64,000 nucleotides of DNA from NCBI GenBank assembly GCA_903906365.1, contig CAIVKC010000067.1, forward strand, positions 1 to 64,000, read 5' to 3'. Shown here one piece after another: positions 18,262 through 27,274 of the stretch. Numbering within the stretch: position 1 is the stretch's first letter; each line of letters begins with the position of its first letter. The notes under the pieces were generated by a model. The model had not been told where the DNA came from and searched no databases. It saw only the letters and a program-made list of their open reading frames with translations. The position numbers were made by a program, and so were the translations under genes. Source of the stretch: an uncultured Bacteroidota bacterium (GTDB lineage Bacteria > Bacteroidota > Bacteroidia > Chitinophagales > Chitinophagaceae).

Positions 18262-21144
18262 TCAACTGAACAGGAACTGGACCTCTTCTTCCGTGAGGGA
18301 TTTAACAAATCCTTCATCTTCTGAAACCAGTTCCTCCGCCAGCTTTTTTTTGCGCTGCTGCAGTTCGATGATTTTTTCCTCAATGGTGTTTTTGCAGATC
18401 ATTTTATAGGCAAACACATTTTTGTCCTGACCGATCCGGTGGGTCCGGTCGATGGCCTGCTGCTGCACGGCTGTATTCCACCAGGGGTCAAACAGAAACA
18501 CATAACCCGCCGCTGTCAGGTTAAGCCCGGCATTCCCCGCTTTGAGACTAATCAAAAACACATTGGTCCTTTCGGCTGGATCCTGGAAGGCTGTTACCAT
18601 CTCCGCACGTCTGGCCGGAGGGGTTTGTCCGTCAAAATGGTAAAAAGGGATGCCCTTAGCCCGGCAGGCATCCGATAGCAGGTCCAGCATGCGGGCAAAT
18701 TGGGAAAAAACGAGCACCTTATGGTCTTTGAGATTATTTGACAATTCTTCCAGCAGGACATCGGTCTTGACGGAGTCGGTGCAGGTCTGTTCATCGGCAG
18801 GGAGCAACAGCGGTGAATTACACACCTGTCTTAATTTGAGTATCCCCTGCAAAACGGCCAGTTTGTTCTTGCCGAGTCCATCTGCTTTGATGTGGAGCAG
18901 CAGGCTGCTTCGTATCCGGTCGCGGATCTGCTCATACTGCCATTGCTGGGCAGGACTCATCTCGCACCAAAGCACCGTTTCTGTCCTGGGAGGCAAATCA
19001 CCTGCCACCTGTTGCTTGGTGCGGCGAAGCAAAAAGGGGGCCGTCAGCTTCTGTAAGGCCAGTATTTTTTCAGGGTCATTTTCCCGGTCGATGGCATCCG
19101 CGTATTGGCGCCTGAAAAACTCCCGGTTCCCAAGCAGGCCCGGCAATAGAAAATCAAGTTGCGCATACAGGTCGAAGGTATTGTTCATTACCGGGGTTCC
19201 GCTCAGCGCGATCCGGCTGTGGGTTTGCAGCCTGGCCACTGCCCGGGTGATCTGGGCAGCGGGGTTTTTGATGTTGTGACTCTCGTCCAAAATGGCCAGG
19301 TCAAAATGCAGCAGGCTCAGATAATCCATGTCGGACCGGGCCGTGCCGTAGCTGGTGATGATCACGGAATATCCGGCTTCCTGCAACTGATCCGCACTGC
19401 GGTCCGGGCCGTGATGAACCAGAACCCTGAAGGAGGGAGCGAATTTTTGAAGTTCCTGTTTCCAGTTGAAAATAAGGGAGGAAGGACAGACGATCAAAAA
19501 GCGGGCCGTAGGATCCAGCTGCATCCTGTAGGCCATGCAACATATGGTCTGCAGCGTTTTACCCAGTCCCATATCATCGGCCAGGCAGGCCCCGGCCCCG
19601 GCCTCGGCAAGCAGCAGCATCCATTCAAATCCCTTTTGCTGGTAGGGCCGCAGGCTGGCCTCTACCGTCGGAGGCACTTCATACACTGCGCCTCTGTCTT
19701 GTTGCCACATCTTCCATTTTTCCAGCCAGGAAGTCATGAGTACGGGTTTGAGCAGGCCATCCTCCTGCCCGGACTCCAGTTCGGGAAAGGCCAGCCACCG
19801 GGGAATTTCCAGTTGCCTTCCGCTGATTTTTCCGTGCCTGATCAGTACATTGTATTTTTTTAGCCATTCTTCCGGAAGCACGCCCAGTGAGCCATCACTA
19901 AGCAGGATCGCATGGGCTCCGGCCAGCACCATTTTCTGCAGCTCGGAAAGCTGGACCTCCTGTTCCCCGAATTGTACCCGCAGTTCCATGGAGATGAGAT
20001 TTCCGGCAGGCTTTCCCAGGCGGATCGTTACTACCGGGGCATGCGGACTGTAGCGGAAATGTTGAAGCATGTCCATGCCCACCAGCTCTATATTGAGCTC
20101 AAGCAAGCGGTGATAGGTTTTCAGGAACCACTGCTTATGCTGGGCTTCGGCAAAGGATAGGTAATAATAGCCGTTCAGCTGCCTGCTGAAATTGCCGTGC
20201 AGGGACTCCAGCATCTTCAAAAATGCCTGTTCCGACGCCCGGTCTCTTGTGATCCGGTAGGTGACCCCCGATCGTACAAATTCCATATTTTCCTTCCAGA
20301 GACTTTCGGCTAAAAATCCGTCATAGAGCCACTGGGGTGTAAGGACCAGAAAGGATCCGCTGATTTCGCTGAGCATCACGCGGTGGGTGGGAATCACCAG
20401 AACCTCCTTTTTCTCCAATAGGCCGCGATGGTCAACCGGATAGTCTTCGGCTAATTTATCCAGTATGTTTGCGACCAGCCCTTGGGGGTCATACTGGTAT
20501 TGCTGTGGTTTATTGTCGGCAAGCCATTCCAGGGTCTGATAATCCTTGTATTGGATCAGAAAATATTCATTGCCGCTTTCCAGCAGGAATTCATGGCGGT
20601 TAAAACCGTCTAGATCATACGGGGTGCCATGGAGGATGACCGAAGTTGCCAGCCGGAGGGAGTCCCCGGACTTTTCTAAATGAAACCCTAGCTGGGGCCT
20701 GAAAGGGCTGAACTGGCAGGGGCCTGTTTTATAACGGCCCTTGCCGTCGGGCACTTTATGATACCATTTCAACAGGGAGGCAAAAGGCAGGAACCGGGAA
20801 AATAATTCATGCCATTTTCGCAACAGCGCATTGCTGAAATACGGCTCAAACACCATACCTCCCCGCTGGGTAGTGAATTTTTTTCGGATTTCGGTTTTGG
20901 CCTGGCTGAGCCAGCCTTCCTGGAAGCAAACCAATATTTCAGTGACCTGCCTGGGAAAGACTCCGTAATGCCGGCTGACCTCTGTGGGACTGAATGCACA
21001 GGCTGTAAAACGAAGCATTCCCCCCACTCCCTTGTTGGGCTCTTCCCGGCTGATGTGCAGGGATTCCAGGGGAATGGCCCCTTCGCTAAGCCGTTGGGGA
21101 GTTAACAGCAGGACGATCTTATAATCACCGGATTTTGAAACCAT
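18262..21144 (-). CDS. SNF2/RapA-type helicase-like ATPase
   Basis: About 960 residues from the ATG at 21144 (MVSKSGDYKI). The 42 codons upstream in the same frame have no helicase-like character. The N-terminal 500 residues are the variable region typical of bacterial SNF2 proteins. The ATPase core then follows: Q-region RPYQQKGFEWM, motif I DDMGLGKT near 523, motif II DESH near 620 (an unusual variant of DEAH), motif III SGTPVMNN, and C-lobe motifs NAGLNLTAAG and DRTHRIGQ near 925. These ATPases translocate on double-stranded DNA and remodel protein-DNA complexes. No nuclease, methylase or other defence gene is adjacent, so a housekeeping role in transcription recycling or repair is the default. 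Confidence 0.93.
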   Translation of the reverse strand: MVSKSGDYKIVLLLTPQRLSEGAIPLESLHISREEPNKGVGGMLRFTACAFSPTEVSRHYGVFPRQVTEILVCFQEGWLSQAKTEIRKKFTTQRGGMVFEPYFSNALLRKWHELFSRFLPFASLLKWYHKVPDGKGRYKTGPCQFSPFRPQLGFHLEKSGDSLRLATSVILHGTPYDLDGFNRHEFLLESGNEYFLIQYKDYQTLEWLADNKPQQYQYDPQGLVANILDKLAEDYPVDHRGLLEKKEVLVIPTHRVMLSEISGSFLVLTPQWLYDGFLAESLWKENMEFVRSGVTYRITRDRASEQAFLKMLESLHGNFSRQLNGYYYLSFAEAQHKQWFLKTYHRLLELNIELVGMDMLQHFRYSPHAPVVTIRLGKPAGNLISMELRVQFGEQEVQLSELQKMVLAGAHAILLSDGSLGVLPEEWLKKYNVLIRHGKISGRQLEIPRWLAFPELESGQEDGLLKPVLMTSWLEKWKMWQQDRGAVYEVPPTVEASLRPYQQKGFEWMLLLAEAGAGACLADDMGLGKTLQTICCMAYRMQLDPTARFLIVCPSSLIFNWKQELQKFAPSFRVLVHHGPDRSADQLQEAGYSVIITSYGTARSDMDYLSLLHFDLAILDESHNIKNPAAQITRAVARLQTHSRIALSGTPVMNNTFDLYAQLDFLLPGLLGNREFFRRQYADAIDRENDPEKILALQKLTAPFLLRRTKQQVAGDLPPRTETVLWCEMSPAQQWQYEQIRDRIRSSLLLHIKADGLGKNKLAVLQGILKLRQVCNSPLLLPADEQTCTDSVKTDVLLEELSNNLKDHKVLVFSQFARMLDLLSDACRAKGIPFYHFDGQTPPARRAEMVTAFQDPAERTNVFLISLKAGNAGLNLTAAGYVFLFDPWWNTAVQQQAIDRTHRIGQDKNVFAYKMICKNTIEEKIIELQQRKKKLAEELVSEDEGFVKSLTEEEVQFLFS

Positions 21145-21785
21145 ATGGAAAAACAATTCCTTCTTTGAAAATCTACTGGAAAATGGCGCAAGTAAGGCAT
21201 TGGCGGCCAGAAAACAAAATGGCGCCCCTCCGGCAGTTGCCCCTGGCAGGCAAGCCCGCAACCTTGTCATCCCCCTGGGTATAGCGGAACATCAGGGTTT
21301 ATTTTTCTGCCATGGCCCTCGCTGAAGGGGAAATGAAATTTAAGATAAAATGAATATCAAAAAAAAAGAGGGCGAATCCGTGGAGGATGATAAGCATCCC
21401 CATCACCTGCTTGAAGCGGTTGAGGGATCCGGATTCCATGATTGGTTAAAAAACGGGCAGCATAGCCTGGGTGGCACTACCGGTTGAAAAACAACACAAG
21501 CTGGGAAAACTGCCACTATCGGGAATGGCTTCCACCTGAAGATTAAACGTAGCTTCCGGCTGGTTTTAGCCAGATTTCAAATCAACTTATTTTTCGGGTT
21601 TGTATGTTGAGTGGAAATGTTGTACGTCTATTTTTAATCGCAAAATCACTTTTTCCATTTATTTGTACATCAATCCCATTTTGATTCACTGGCTGGTCAC
21701 CCCTATTGCCGATGCCACCAGCCTGCTTCATTGAGTATGCTGCAGATTTCAGGGGAAATGCTCTTGTTCTTTTAATAATTACCCC
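21145..21785. other. Intergenic, no gene seen
   Basis: About 640 nt upstream of the SNF2 gene and downstream of a cytochrome gene. It includes an in-frame 5' extension of the SNF2 frame that I did not accept as coding. An A-run near 21360 and an AT-rich block near 21580-21680 occur, but neither a terminator nor an RNA gene could be recognised. Confidence 0.4.
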
Positions 21786-22193
21786 TTACTTTTTGGACTT
21801 TGCCAGGGTTCGCATGTAATTGACCAACTGCCAAAGCTGGGTTTCGGTAAGTACCTTTTTGTATCCGGGCATGGGGGCATTTCCTTCATTGAGTTTCCAG
21901 AAAATGGCCCCGTCCGACTGGCTTTGAAAGGCAGCGGAAGTATGGTCGGCTGGTGGTTTGTTAAGTCCGGCAGCAGCCAGCCCGTCCCCCTTACCCTTAT
22001 CGCCGTGGCAGGGTGTACAATAGGAAGTGTATGATTTCTTGCCTTCAGCCGTAGCATCGGCCTTGCCTTTCAGGGGGTTGGTGATATCATCTGCCGATTT
22101 CGGGGCAACGAAGACTTTCATCTGGGAAAATAAGGGGGAAAATGGGGCCAGAACAAACAAAATCAGGTAGATGAATTTTTTCTGCTGTAACAT
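21786..22193 (-). CDS. Periplasmic c-type cytochrome
   Basis: 135 residues with a Sec signal peptide (YLILFVLAPFSPLFSQ). One haem c site is present, Cys59-Thr-Pro-Cys62-His63, followed by GDKGKGDG as in class I cytochromes. The axial Met is probably in APMPGY near 109, and the C-terminal helix reads QLWQLVNYMRTL. It should act as a single-haem electron carrier in the periplasm. The divergent neighbour is a His-rich polytopic membrane protein, and another cytochrome gene lies 1.5 kb further, which suggests a shared respiratory role. Confidence 0.93.
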   Translation of the reverse strand: MLQQKKFIYLILFVLAPFSPLFSQMKVFVAPKSADDITNPLKGKADATAEGKKSYTSYCTPCHGDKGKGDGLAAAGLNKPPADHTSAAFQSQSDGAIFWKLNEGNAPMPGYKKVLTETQLWQLVNYMRTLAKSKK

Positions 22194-22435
22194 ATATTAA
22201 TATTTATATGATATACTCTGAAGATATGATTAAAGTTACGAGTTTGGAACGTAAAATTAAGGCTATTTAATATTAAAAAGATTATTAAAATGTGCTAACT
22301 TGAAACAAAACAATGAATAGAATGCTCAGCTCTTTGTTACTACCCGGCCGGGCCCCTGCCAAAGGATCTCAGCCTAGTTTACCATTACCGACACTGAGGC
22401 CTCTTTTCACCCAATGATTCCTCAATCCCCCAACC

Positions 22436-23674
22436 ATGCACCACCAAATCCGCTGGATTCGATTGTCCATCATCAACCTGTGTACGGTGGCCCTGCTGGG
22501 CCTGCTACTGCGCAGTAAGATACTGTTTGCCCTGCCTGCCATTAATTATACCCATTTGCTGGAGTCCCATTCCCATTTTGCCTTTGGCGGATGGATTACC
22601 CTGGCCCTGGTAGTCCTGATGGTCTCCCAACTGCTGCCACCCGGGCAGGGTCAAAAGAAGATATACCAGTGGATTTACCTGTCCTTATCGATCAGTTCCT
22701 GGATCATGCTGCTGACTTATTACCTGGAAGCAAACTCTACACTTTCGGCCCTTGTTTCAGGCCTTTTTATTATGTCAACCTACCTACTGGCCTGGGTATT
22801 TATCCGGGATATTCGTTCCAGTGGCCTGGATAGGACCATTTCACTGCTGGCCATCGCTGCATTAGCCTGCCTGGTGCTATCATCTGCTGGGCCGCTCACC
22901 CTGGATTACCTGTTTGCAACCCGTTCTACCAACGCGATCGTTTACCGGGATGCCCTGTTTACCTACCTGCATCTGCAATACAATGGATTTTTTACCCTGT
23001 CCGTTTTTAGCTTGTTTTTCCACCGGATACAACCCATGCTGCCCTTTGCAGGCCGGCGGGCCATCAGGCGGTTTTCAGTGGCATTGGTCTTCTCCATTAT
23101 CCCATCCCTTTTTCTGTCCTATCTCTGGCATGACCCCCATGGAATTTTTCGCATCATTGCCGTGGCCGGCAGTTTTTTAGTGCTCCTGAGCCTTGCCCTG
23201 TTTATCCTCTCGTCCAAGCGGCTATTGCAGGCGGTGGGTGGTTTTGAATCCATCGTGCGGTTCATCTTATACCTGTCATTTGGGGCCTTTGTGCTGAAGT
23301 CATTTCTCCAGGGATTCACCATTTTCCCCGCACTGGGAAATGCCGTATTCGGGAACCGGCCTATGATTATTGGATTTTTGCACCTTGTATTCCTTGGTTT
23401 TACCAGTTTGTTTATACTGGCTTACTATGCACAGGAGCAAGTGCTGGATACCAAGTGTCGATTCTCCAGGATTGCCCTGATACTCTTTTCGTTGGGGGTT
23501 GTATTCAATGAAGGGGTCTTGCTCTCCCAGGGGCTGGGAGCCATGTTCTTACAGAGCAGTGTTTTTACACCATGGTTCCTCTGGATTATAAGCATTTGTA
23601 TGTGTGCAGGCGCCCTGATGATTGGCTATGCGGTATTCAGTCATAAAACCAATACGACTGCTCCATCGGCCTGA
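22436..23674 (+). CDS. His-rich polytopic membrane protein, haem-copper-oxidase/NnrS-like
   Basis: 412 residues with about 11-12 membrane segments and no signal peptide. Conserved-looking histidines sit in or next to helices: His40, His45 and His47 (THLLESHSHFAFGGW), His179 (YLHLQYNGFF), His232 and His235 (WHDPHG) and His316 (FLHLVFLGF). The HSHFAFGGW and HLQYNGF patterns recall oxidase subunit I and NnrS-type haem proteins, though the canonical haem-copper motifs are incomplete. It lies between two c-type cytochrome genes on the opposite strand. Haem binding and a role in electron transfer or NO tolerance are inferences. Confidence 0.65.
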   Translation: MHHQIRWIRLSIINLCTVALLGLLLRSKILFALPAINYTHLLESHSHFAFGGWITLALVVLMVSQLLPPGQGQKKIYQWIYLSLSISSWIMLLTYYLEANSTLSALVSGLFIMSTYLLAWVFIRDIRSSGLDRTISLLAIAALACLVLSSAGPLTLDYLFATRSTNAIVYRDALFTYLHLQYNGFFTLSVFSLFFHRIQPMLPFAGRRAIRRFSVALVFSIIPSLFLSYLWHDPHGIFRIIAVAGSFLVLLSLALFILSSKRLLQAVGGFESIVRFILYLSFGAFVLKSFLQGFTIFPALGNAVFGNRPMIIGFLHLVFLGFTSLFILAYYAQEQVLDTKCRFSRIALILFSLGVVFNEGVLLSQGLGAMFLQSSVFTPWFLWIISICMCAGALMIGYAVFSHKTNTTAPSA

Positions 23675-23705
23675 ACACCGATCCCGATTCCCATCTTAAG
23701 GGTAT

Positions 23706-24188
23706 TTAATTCTTGCCGTCATTTTTGCGCATGAATTCCAAAATCTCCCTGGCCTGCCCGTCGTTGAGGTCCTGGTTAGGCATGCGAACAACGCAGGTAA
23801 CCATTTCGGATTGGGCAACCAGGTCCTTATCCAGCATGACCTGGGTATTGGTAGCGAAATTCATGATCCATTCCGGTGTTCTTCTGTCTGTCACCCCTTT
23901 CCATCCCGGACCTACCAGCTTTTCACCGGTCAGCTTGTGACAGGCCATACATTTGGCCAGGTACATGGCCTGACCGCGGGATACCATGGCTTCATCGAGG
24001 GGATGACCCAGTTTCACATCGGTAAACCGGCCGATGCCCTTGGAATTAAGTCCCTGGGAGATGACTACGGTATCTTTGGTGGCTGGAGCGGATGGGTTGT
24101 TTTCTTTGGGTGCTGGCGAATTGCAGCTTCCAAGACCGTATACGGTAAGGGCAATGATCAGGGCGGTTAATAATGACTTATGACCCAT
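23706..24188 (-). CDS. c-type cytochrome lipoprotein
   Basis: 160 residues with lipobox GLGSC|N (Cys22), so membrane-tethered in the periplasm or outer membrane. A Pro/Ala/Asn-rich linker precedes a class I cytochrome domain with Cys80-Met-Ala-Cys83-His84, a LVGPGWKGVTDRRTPEW segment and a probable axial Met in VRMPNQDL near 136. Similar single-haem lipoproteins sit in Bacteroidota respiratory clusters such as nos loci, but no nos gene is present here. The gene ends 31 nt after the convergent membrane-protein gene. Confidence 0.92.
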   Translation of the reverse strand: MGHKSLLTALIIALTVYGLGSCNSPAPKENNPSAPATKDTVVISQGLNSKGIGRFTDVKLGHPLDEAMVSRGQAMYLAKCMACHKLTGEKLVGPGWKGVTDRRTPEWIMNFATNTQVMLDKDLVAQSEMVTCVVRMPNQDLNDGQAREILEFMRKNDGKN

Positions 24189-24776
24189 ATTTGTAATATT
24201 TTACTGGTTGCACGTAAAGTTAATAAATGTTTTATCTTCAAAATATAATTCTCGCATAATATATCAAACATTCAGGTATTCCAGGATTTTAGTTTGGTAA
24301 GCTGCAAATCCGTAGCTTTTATGGGCCCAGGCACTGCCTGATGGACCGGTCAGGGAGTCCTCCAGTCAGACTGCTTGCTGTATGGCTACTCCGGTTGGCC
24401 TTCCAAATGGCCGGAAACCTTCTGCCGGGTTTGTCAGGGCAAGGGACGGGGGCTGAGTAAATGCAGCCGGGAGGAGCGCCGTCCTAAGAATCCAAGTTTC
24501 TTAAATTATTTTATTTATTTATTCAAGAACCTAAAGGGGAAGCCGGGTGACCGGTTTAGCAATCGGCAACCCAGCCAAAAACGGTCAGCTGCTTTGATTG
24601 TTTTGAATCAAGGGTCATTTGACCATGCGGCCACTGTTTTTTCGGACTGCCAAATATGCAGCAATGTTGTGGGTAGTTTTTGTGGAAAAAAATCCACAAC
24701 GCGCCTTTGATTTTCCCAGTTAAAGTCATCCTTTCACAAACAGCCATACTGGTATCAAATTTGTTGGGCAGAGAGT
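24189..24776. other. Divergent intergenic region, no gene seen
   Basis: 588 nt between the minus-strand cytochrome gene and the plus-strand barrel gene. The cytochrome side is AT-rich and carries a promoter candidate, listed separately. The rest has no protein-like open frame, hairpin-T-run or tRNA signature. Confidence 0.4.
24239..24268 (-). promoter_or_regulatory. Possible promoter of the cytochrome lipoprotein gene
   Basis: On the minus strand TTTG (24268-24265) is followed after about 17 nt by TATATTTTG (24247-24239), close to the -33 TTTG / -7 TAnnTTTG arrangement but with one extra base inside the -7 element. It lies about 50 nt upstream of the start codon. Confidence 0.38.
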
Positions 24777-25346
24777 ATGAGAAAAACAACACATATACTT
24801 TATTTATTATTATTAGCTGTGCTCGGAAATACCAGTCTCTCCTTTGCCCAGCACGGAAGGGCCAACGGCCCGGTAACCCCCGTCAGAATCGGAAGCATTA
24901 TTTTGAACCTCGGAGCGGGTCCGGGCGTGGACTACAAAGGTGACAGTTATGGAACGCCCCTTGGTCTGAAGGCCGCTGTTGAATGGGGCTTATGGCAGGC
25001 CGGACCCGGGGTCATCACGCTGGGTGGAGAAATCGGAAATTCGTTTTCCAGCGGTGGCTATTATACCGACTATCATTCCCATACCATTGTTGCAGCCGTT
25101 CGGTCCGCCTGGCATTATGGCTGGCAGGTTGGGGGTCTCGATACCTATGGTGGCATTTCTGCCGGGATTGGTTTTCACCATTATCAGTATACGCGCGATG
25201 TGAATTACAGTTATTCGGATGTGATACCGGTTCCCGGCATTTTTATTGGCGCTTCCTATTTTGTGACCCCGTCTTTTGGTTTTAATGCCGAAGCGGGTTC
25301 GGATATCACCCAGTTTCAGGTAGGCGTCGTATTCAAATTAAAATAA
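24777..25346 (+). CDS. Small outer-membrane beta-barrel protein
   Basis: 189 residues: a Sec signal peptide (HILYLLLLAVLGNTSLSFAQ), then a Gly- and aromatic-rich sequence with alternating hydrophobic strands (GSIILNLGAGPGVDY, GFNAEAGSD). It ends in VGVVFKLK, as an eight-stranded OMP-like domain might. No enzymatic motif is present. It is followed by a strong terminator, so it is a single-gene unit. Function is unknown. Confidence 0.72.
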   Translation: MRKTTHILYLLLLAVLGNTSLSFAQHGRANGPVTPVRIGSIILNLGAGPGVDYKGDSYGTPLGLKAAVEWGLWQAGPGVITLGGEIGNSFSSGGYYTDYHSHTIVAAVRSAWHYGWQVGGLDTYGGISAGIGFHHYQYTRDVNYSYSDVIPVPGIFIGASYFVTPSFGFNAEAGSDITQFQVGVVFKLK

Positions 25347-25353
25347 ACCACTT

Positions 25354-25381
25354 AAAAAAAGATGCACATAGCCTGTGCATC
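25354..25381 (-). terminator. Intrinsic terminator, minus strand
   Basis: GATGCACA (25361-25368) and TGTGCATC (25374-25381) form a perfect 8-bp stem with a 5-nt loop. Read on the minus strand it is followed by seven Ts (25360-25354). It would end transcripts from the lipoprotein/peptidase operon that stops at 25543. Confidence 0.7.
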
Positions 25382-25454
25382 CGCGTCTCAGCGTAAGCAG
25401 AATTTCAGTTGTCACTTTAAAAAACCACCCAAAGGGGTGTTGACGATATACCCT

Positions 25455-25491
25455 ATGCCACCCATCCGCCTGCGGAGGGTGGCATTTTTTT
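25455..25491 (+). terminator. Strong intrinsic terminator after the barrel gene
   Basis: ATGCCACCC pairs with GGGTGGCAT, with an inner TCCGC/GCGGA pair and a 2-nt loop, giving a stem of about 14 bp. Seven Ts follow at 25485-25491. It lies about 110 nt past the stop codon at 25346. Confidence 0.85.
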
Positions 25492-25542
25492 GGGTTCCGC
25501 TGTATGGTTAGGTCTGTTTTCCCAGGGGAGGGGCCCGGGCAT

Positions 25543-26145
25543 TCAGCGAAACAAATCAGACACCGTATAGCACACGCGGTCATTGATTCGATGAAAGATT
25601 TCCCCGTTGATTTTCCGGAGCCTGCGACGTTGCCGGTGATCCAGCAGCCTGCCCTCACTGTCATAATACTGTGGTTGGGGAAAATAAGTGAGTATATAGT
25701 ATTTTTTGCTTTTCAGCGGAAAGCGAAGCGCCCGGGCATGGATGGAAATATAGACGAGTGAATTTTTCTTATCATCTACATAATAATCCAGGTTACTGAT
25801 CCAGGTGCAATGGATGGAGCGCATGGCCTCCATCAGGCTGTATATGCCTTCCACCGGCAGGTGATAACGGATCAGCGTATCCTTCAGCCTGGGCTCCTGC
25901 GTACCAAATTCATAGATGTATTTGAGGGAATCGGTCACGATTTCCAGGGAGACCTGCTGAAAACTCCGGTCAGTATAGAGTACCGAAAAGGGACTGAAGC
26001 CATAGAGCTGTTTGTAGGAACGCTCCATACTGTCCAGGGCGCCATGGTGCTGGGAATAATAACGCGTCATATTGGTGGAGGTGCAAAAAGAGCAGCTCAG
26101 GGCCACCCAACCGATCACCATCAGGTATGCTGGTCTAGGGTTCAA
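25543..26145 (-). CDS. Lipoprotein of unknown function
   Basis: 200 residues with a hydrophobic N-terminus ending in a lipobox-like ALSC (Cys about 18), or a second Cys at 21. The remainder is rich in Tyr, Arg and charged residues (KSKKYYILTYFPQPQYYDSEG) without a recognisable motif. Its start overlaps the end of the upstream cysteine-peptidase-like gene by 11 nt, so the two are translated from one message and probably work together. I do not recognise the family. Confidence 0.62.
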   Translation of the reverse strand: MNPRPAYLMVIGWVALSCSFCTSTNMTRYYSQHHGALDSMERSYKQLYGFSPFSVLYTDRSFQQVSLEIVTDSLKYIYEFGTQEPRLKDTLIRYHLPVEGIYSLMEAMRSIHCTWISNLDYYVDDKKNSLVYISIHARALRFPLKSKKYYILTYFPQPQYYDSEGRLLDHRQRRRLRKINGEIFHRINDRVCYTVSDLFR

Positions 26146-27112
26146 TACTGGTTTTTTTTAGGCAATGGGTTATACCGAATATGTTTTTTCTCAGGAATTC
26201 AGGTTTCAGCTGCTGCAGTGTCCGCAAACCATAGTCCCAGTAGATGATCCGTATAAGGCCGTCGGGGGTTCGTTCAAAATCAAGCAGGATGACGTAATGG
26301 GTTGGGATATTCCAGCGCAGCTTATCATGGTTTTTTTTATATAGATTGGTATTATTGAGGTACAGGACGGTGGTTCCCGTCTTCATCTGTTCACTGATGT
26401 AGTCATAGAGGTCGGGCACCGAAGGCCTTATCAGATCCGATCCCCGGGCAACCACCCGGTAATTCAGCAGGTTTCTTACCATTCTGTTGAATTTGCCATA
26501 ATTGACCGCAGCCCAGAAATTATCCTCATCCCCGCTGTGGTAATGCCTGTTATAGAGGTTCAGGTAGCCTTTGAAATGATCGGCCAGACAAAGGAACCAC
26601 AGCTGTTCGGCGGGCCGGATGTCAAGGGCCCCCTTGAATTTCAATTTCCCGGCGGCTTCCCTGATTTCCGGGGAAGGTTCAAAGAGAATTTTTCCGTAGC
26701 GGGCCCTCCCCTCCCGGTAAAGTTCCATCATCAGTTTGGCATATCCCAGCGGATTATCATGCAGCAGCAGGTAGGACAGCGCTGCATATCCGCAGAAATT
26801 GGTATTGTTGCCTTCATAGAGACCCAAAGGATGGCTGATATTTTCCCTGATATTCTTCAGGAATAGTGCCGGCTCAATGCCCGGCCAGGCCTCACTTTTT
26901 TCCAAATCCTGCAGCTGGTCCAGGTAAGTCATGGCCATCTGCGCGGTGGAGGTGGGCGTGGTATCGGCAGTCAGGTTTTGGGCTTGCAGGGTTGGCGGGC
27001 AGCCCAGGAGCATGCCCATCACCACCAGCAGGCCGCTGAGGGCCGGTGCATATGAAAAAGTAAAACGGACAGGAGCTGAAATTGGGAGAACCCTTTTACG
27101 CATGGAAGTCAA
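26135..27112 (-). CDS. Secreted protein with papain-like/C39-like cysteine peptidase fold
   Basis: 325 residues with a long basic n-region and a signal peptide ending near PTLQAQ. A triad typical of papain-like or C39-like proteins can be read: Cys107 in NNTNFCGYAALSYLL, His272 in IPTHYVILLDF and Asp293 in IYWDYG. The 21-residue gap between His and Asp matches the two-strand spacing of that fold. It has no ABC-transporter or propeptide-cleavage context. Activity and substrate are unknown. A non-peptidase relative (for example a transglutaminase-like or immunity protein) is possible. The next gene downstream, a lipoprotein, overlaps by 11 nt. Confidence 0.6.
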   Translation of the reverse strand: MTSMRKRVLPISAPVRFTFSYAPALSGLLVVMGMLLGCPPTLQAQNLTADTTPTSTAQMAMTYLDQLQDLEKSEAWPGIEPALFLKNIRENISHPLGLYEGNNTNFCGYAALSYLLLHDNPLGYAKLMMELYREGRARYGKILFEPSPEIREAAGKLKFKGALDIRPAEQLWFLCLADHFKGYLNLYNRHYHSGDEDNFWAAVNYGKFNRMVRNLLNYRVVARGSDLIRPSVPDLYDYISEQMKTGTTVLYLNNTNLYKKNHDKLRWNIPTHYVILLDFERTPDGLIRIIYWDYGLRTLQQLKPEFLRKNIFGITHCLKKTSIEP

Positions 27113-27196
27113 AAATAAAAATAAGCCTGCAAGTTTTCAGCCAGAAAAAGACATATATCCCCAATCCGGCAATCCCTGCGGTCCTGCCTTGCGTAT

Positions 27197-27264
27197 ATAC
27201 AGGTGGATTATCATAGGATATTGGATTTTAAAACGGGACCGGATGTCTATCCAGGTCCCTTTTT
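27197..27264 (+). repeat. Dispersed repeat with terminator-like hairpin, copy 1
   Basis: Positions 27212-27236 are identical over 25 nt to 36616-36640, and flanking similarity extends on both sides. The 3' part folds as GGGACC (27235-27240) with GGTCCC (27254-27259), plus an inner GGAT/ATCC pair, followed by TTTTT (27260-27264). It sits in the gap between the FAH-family gene and the peptidase-like gene, opposite to both. The whole resembles a short transcript with its own terminator. Confidence 0.7.
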
Positions 27265-27274
27265 GTTGGCTGTC

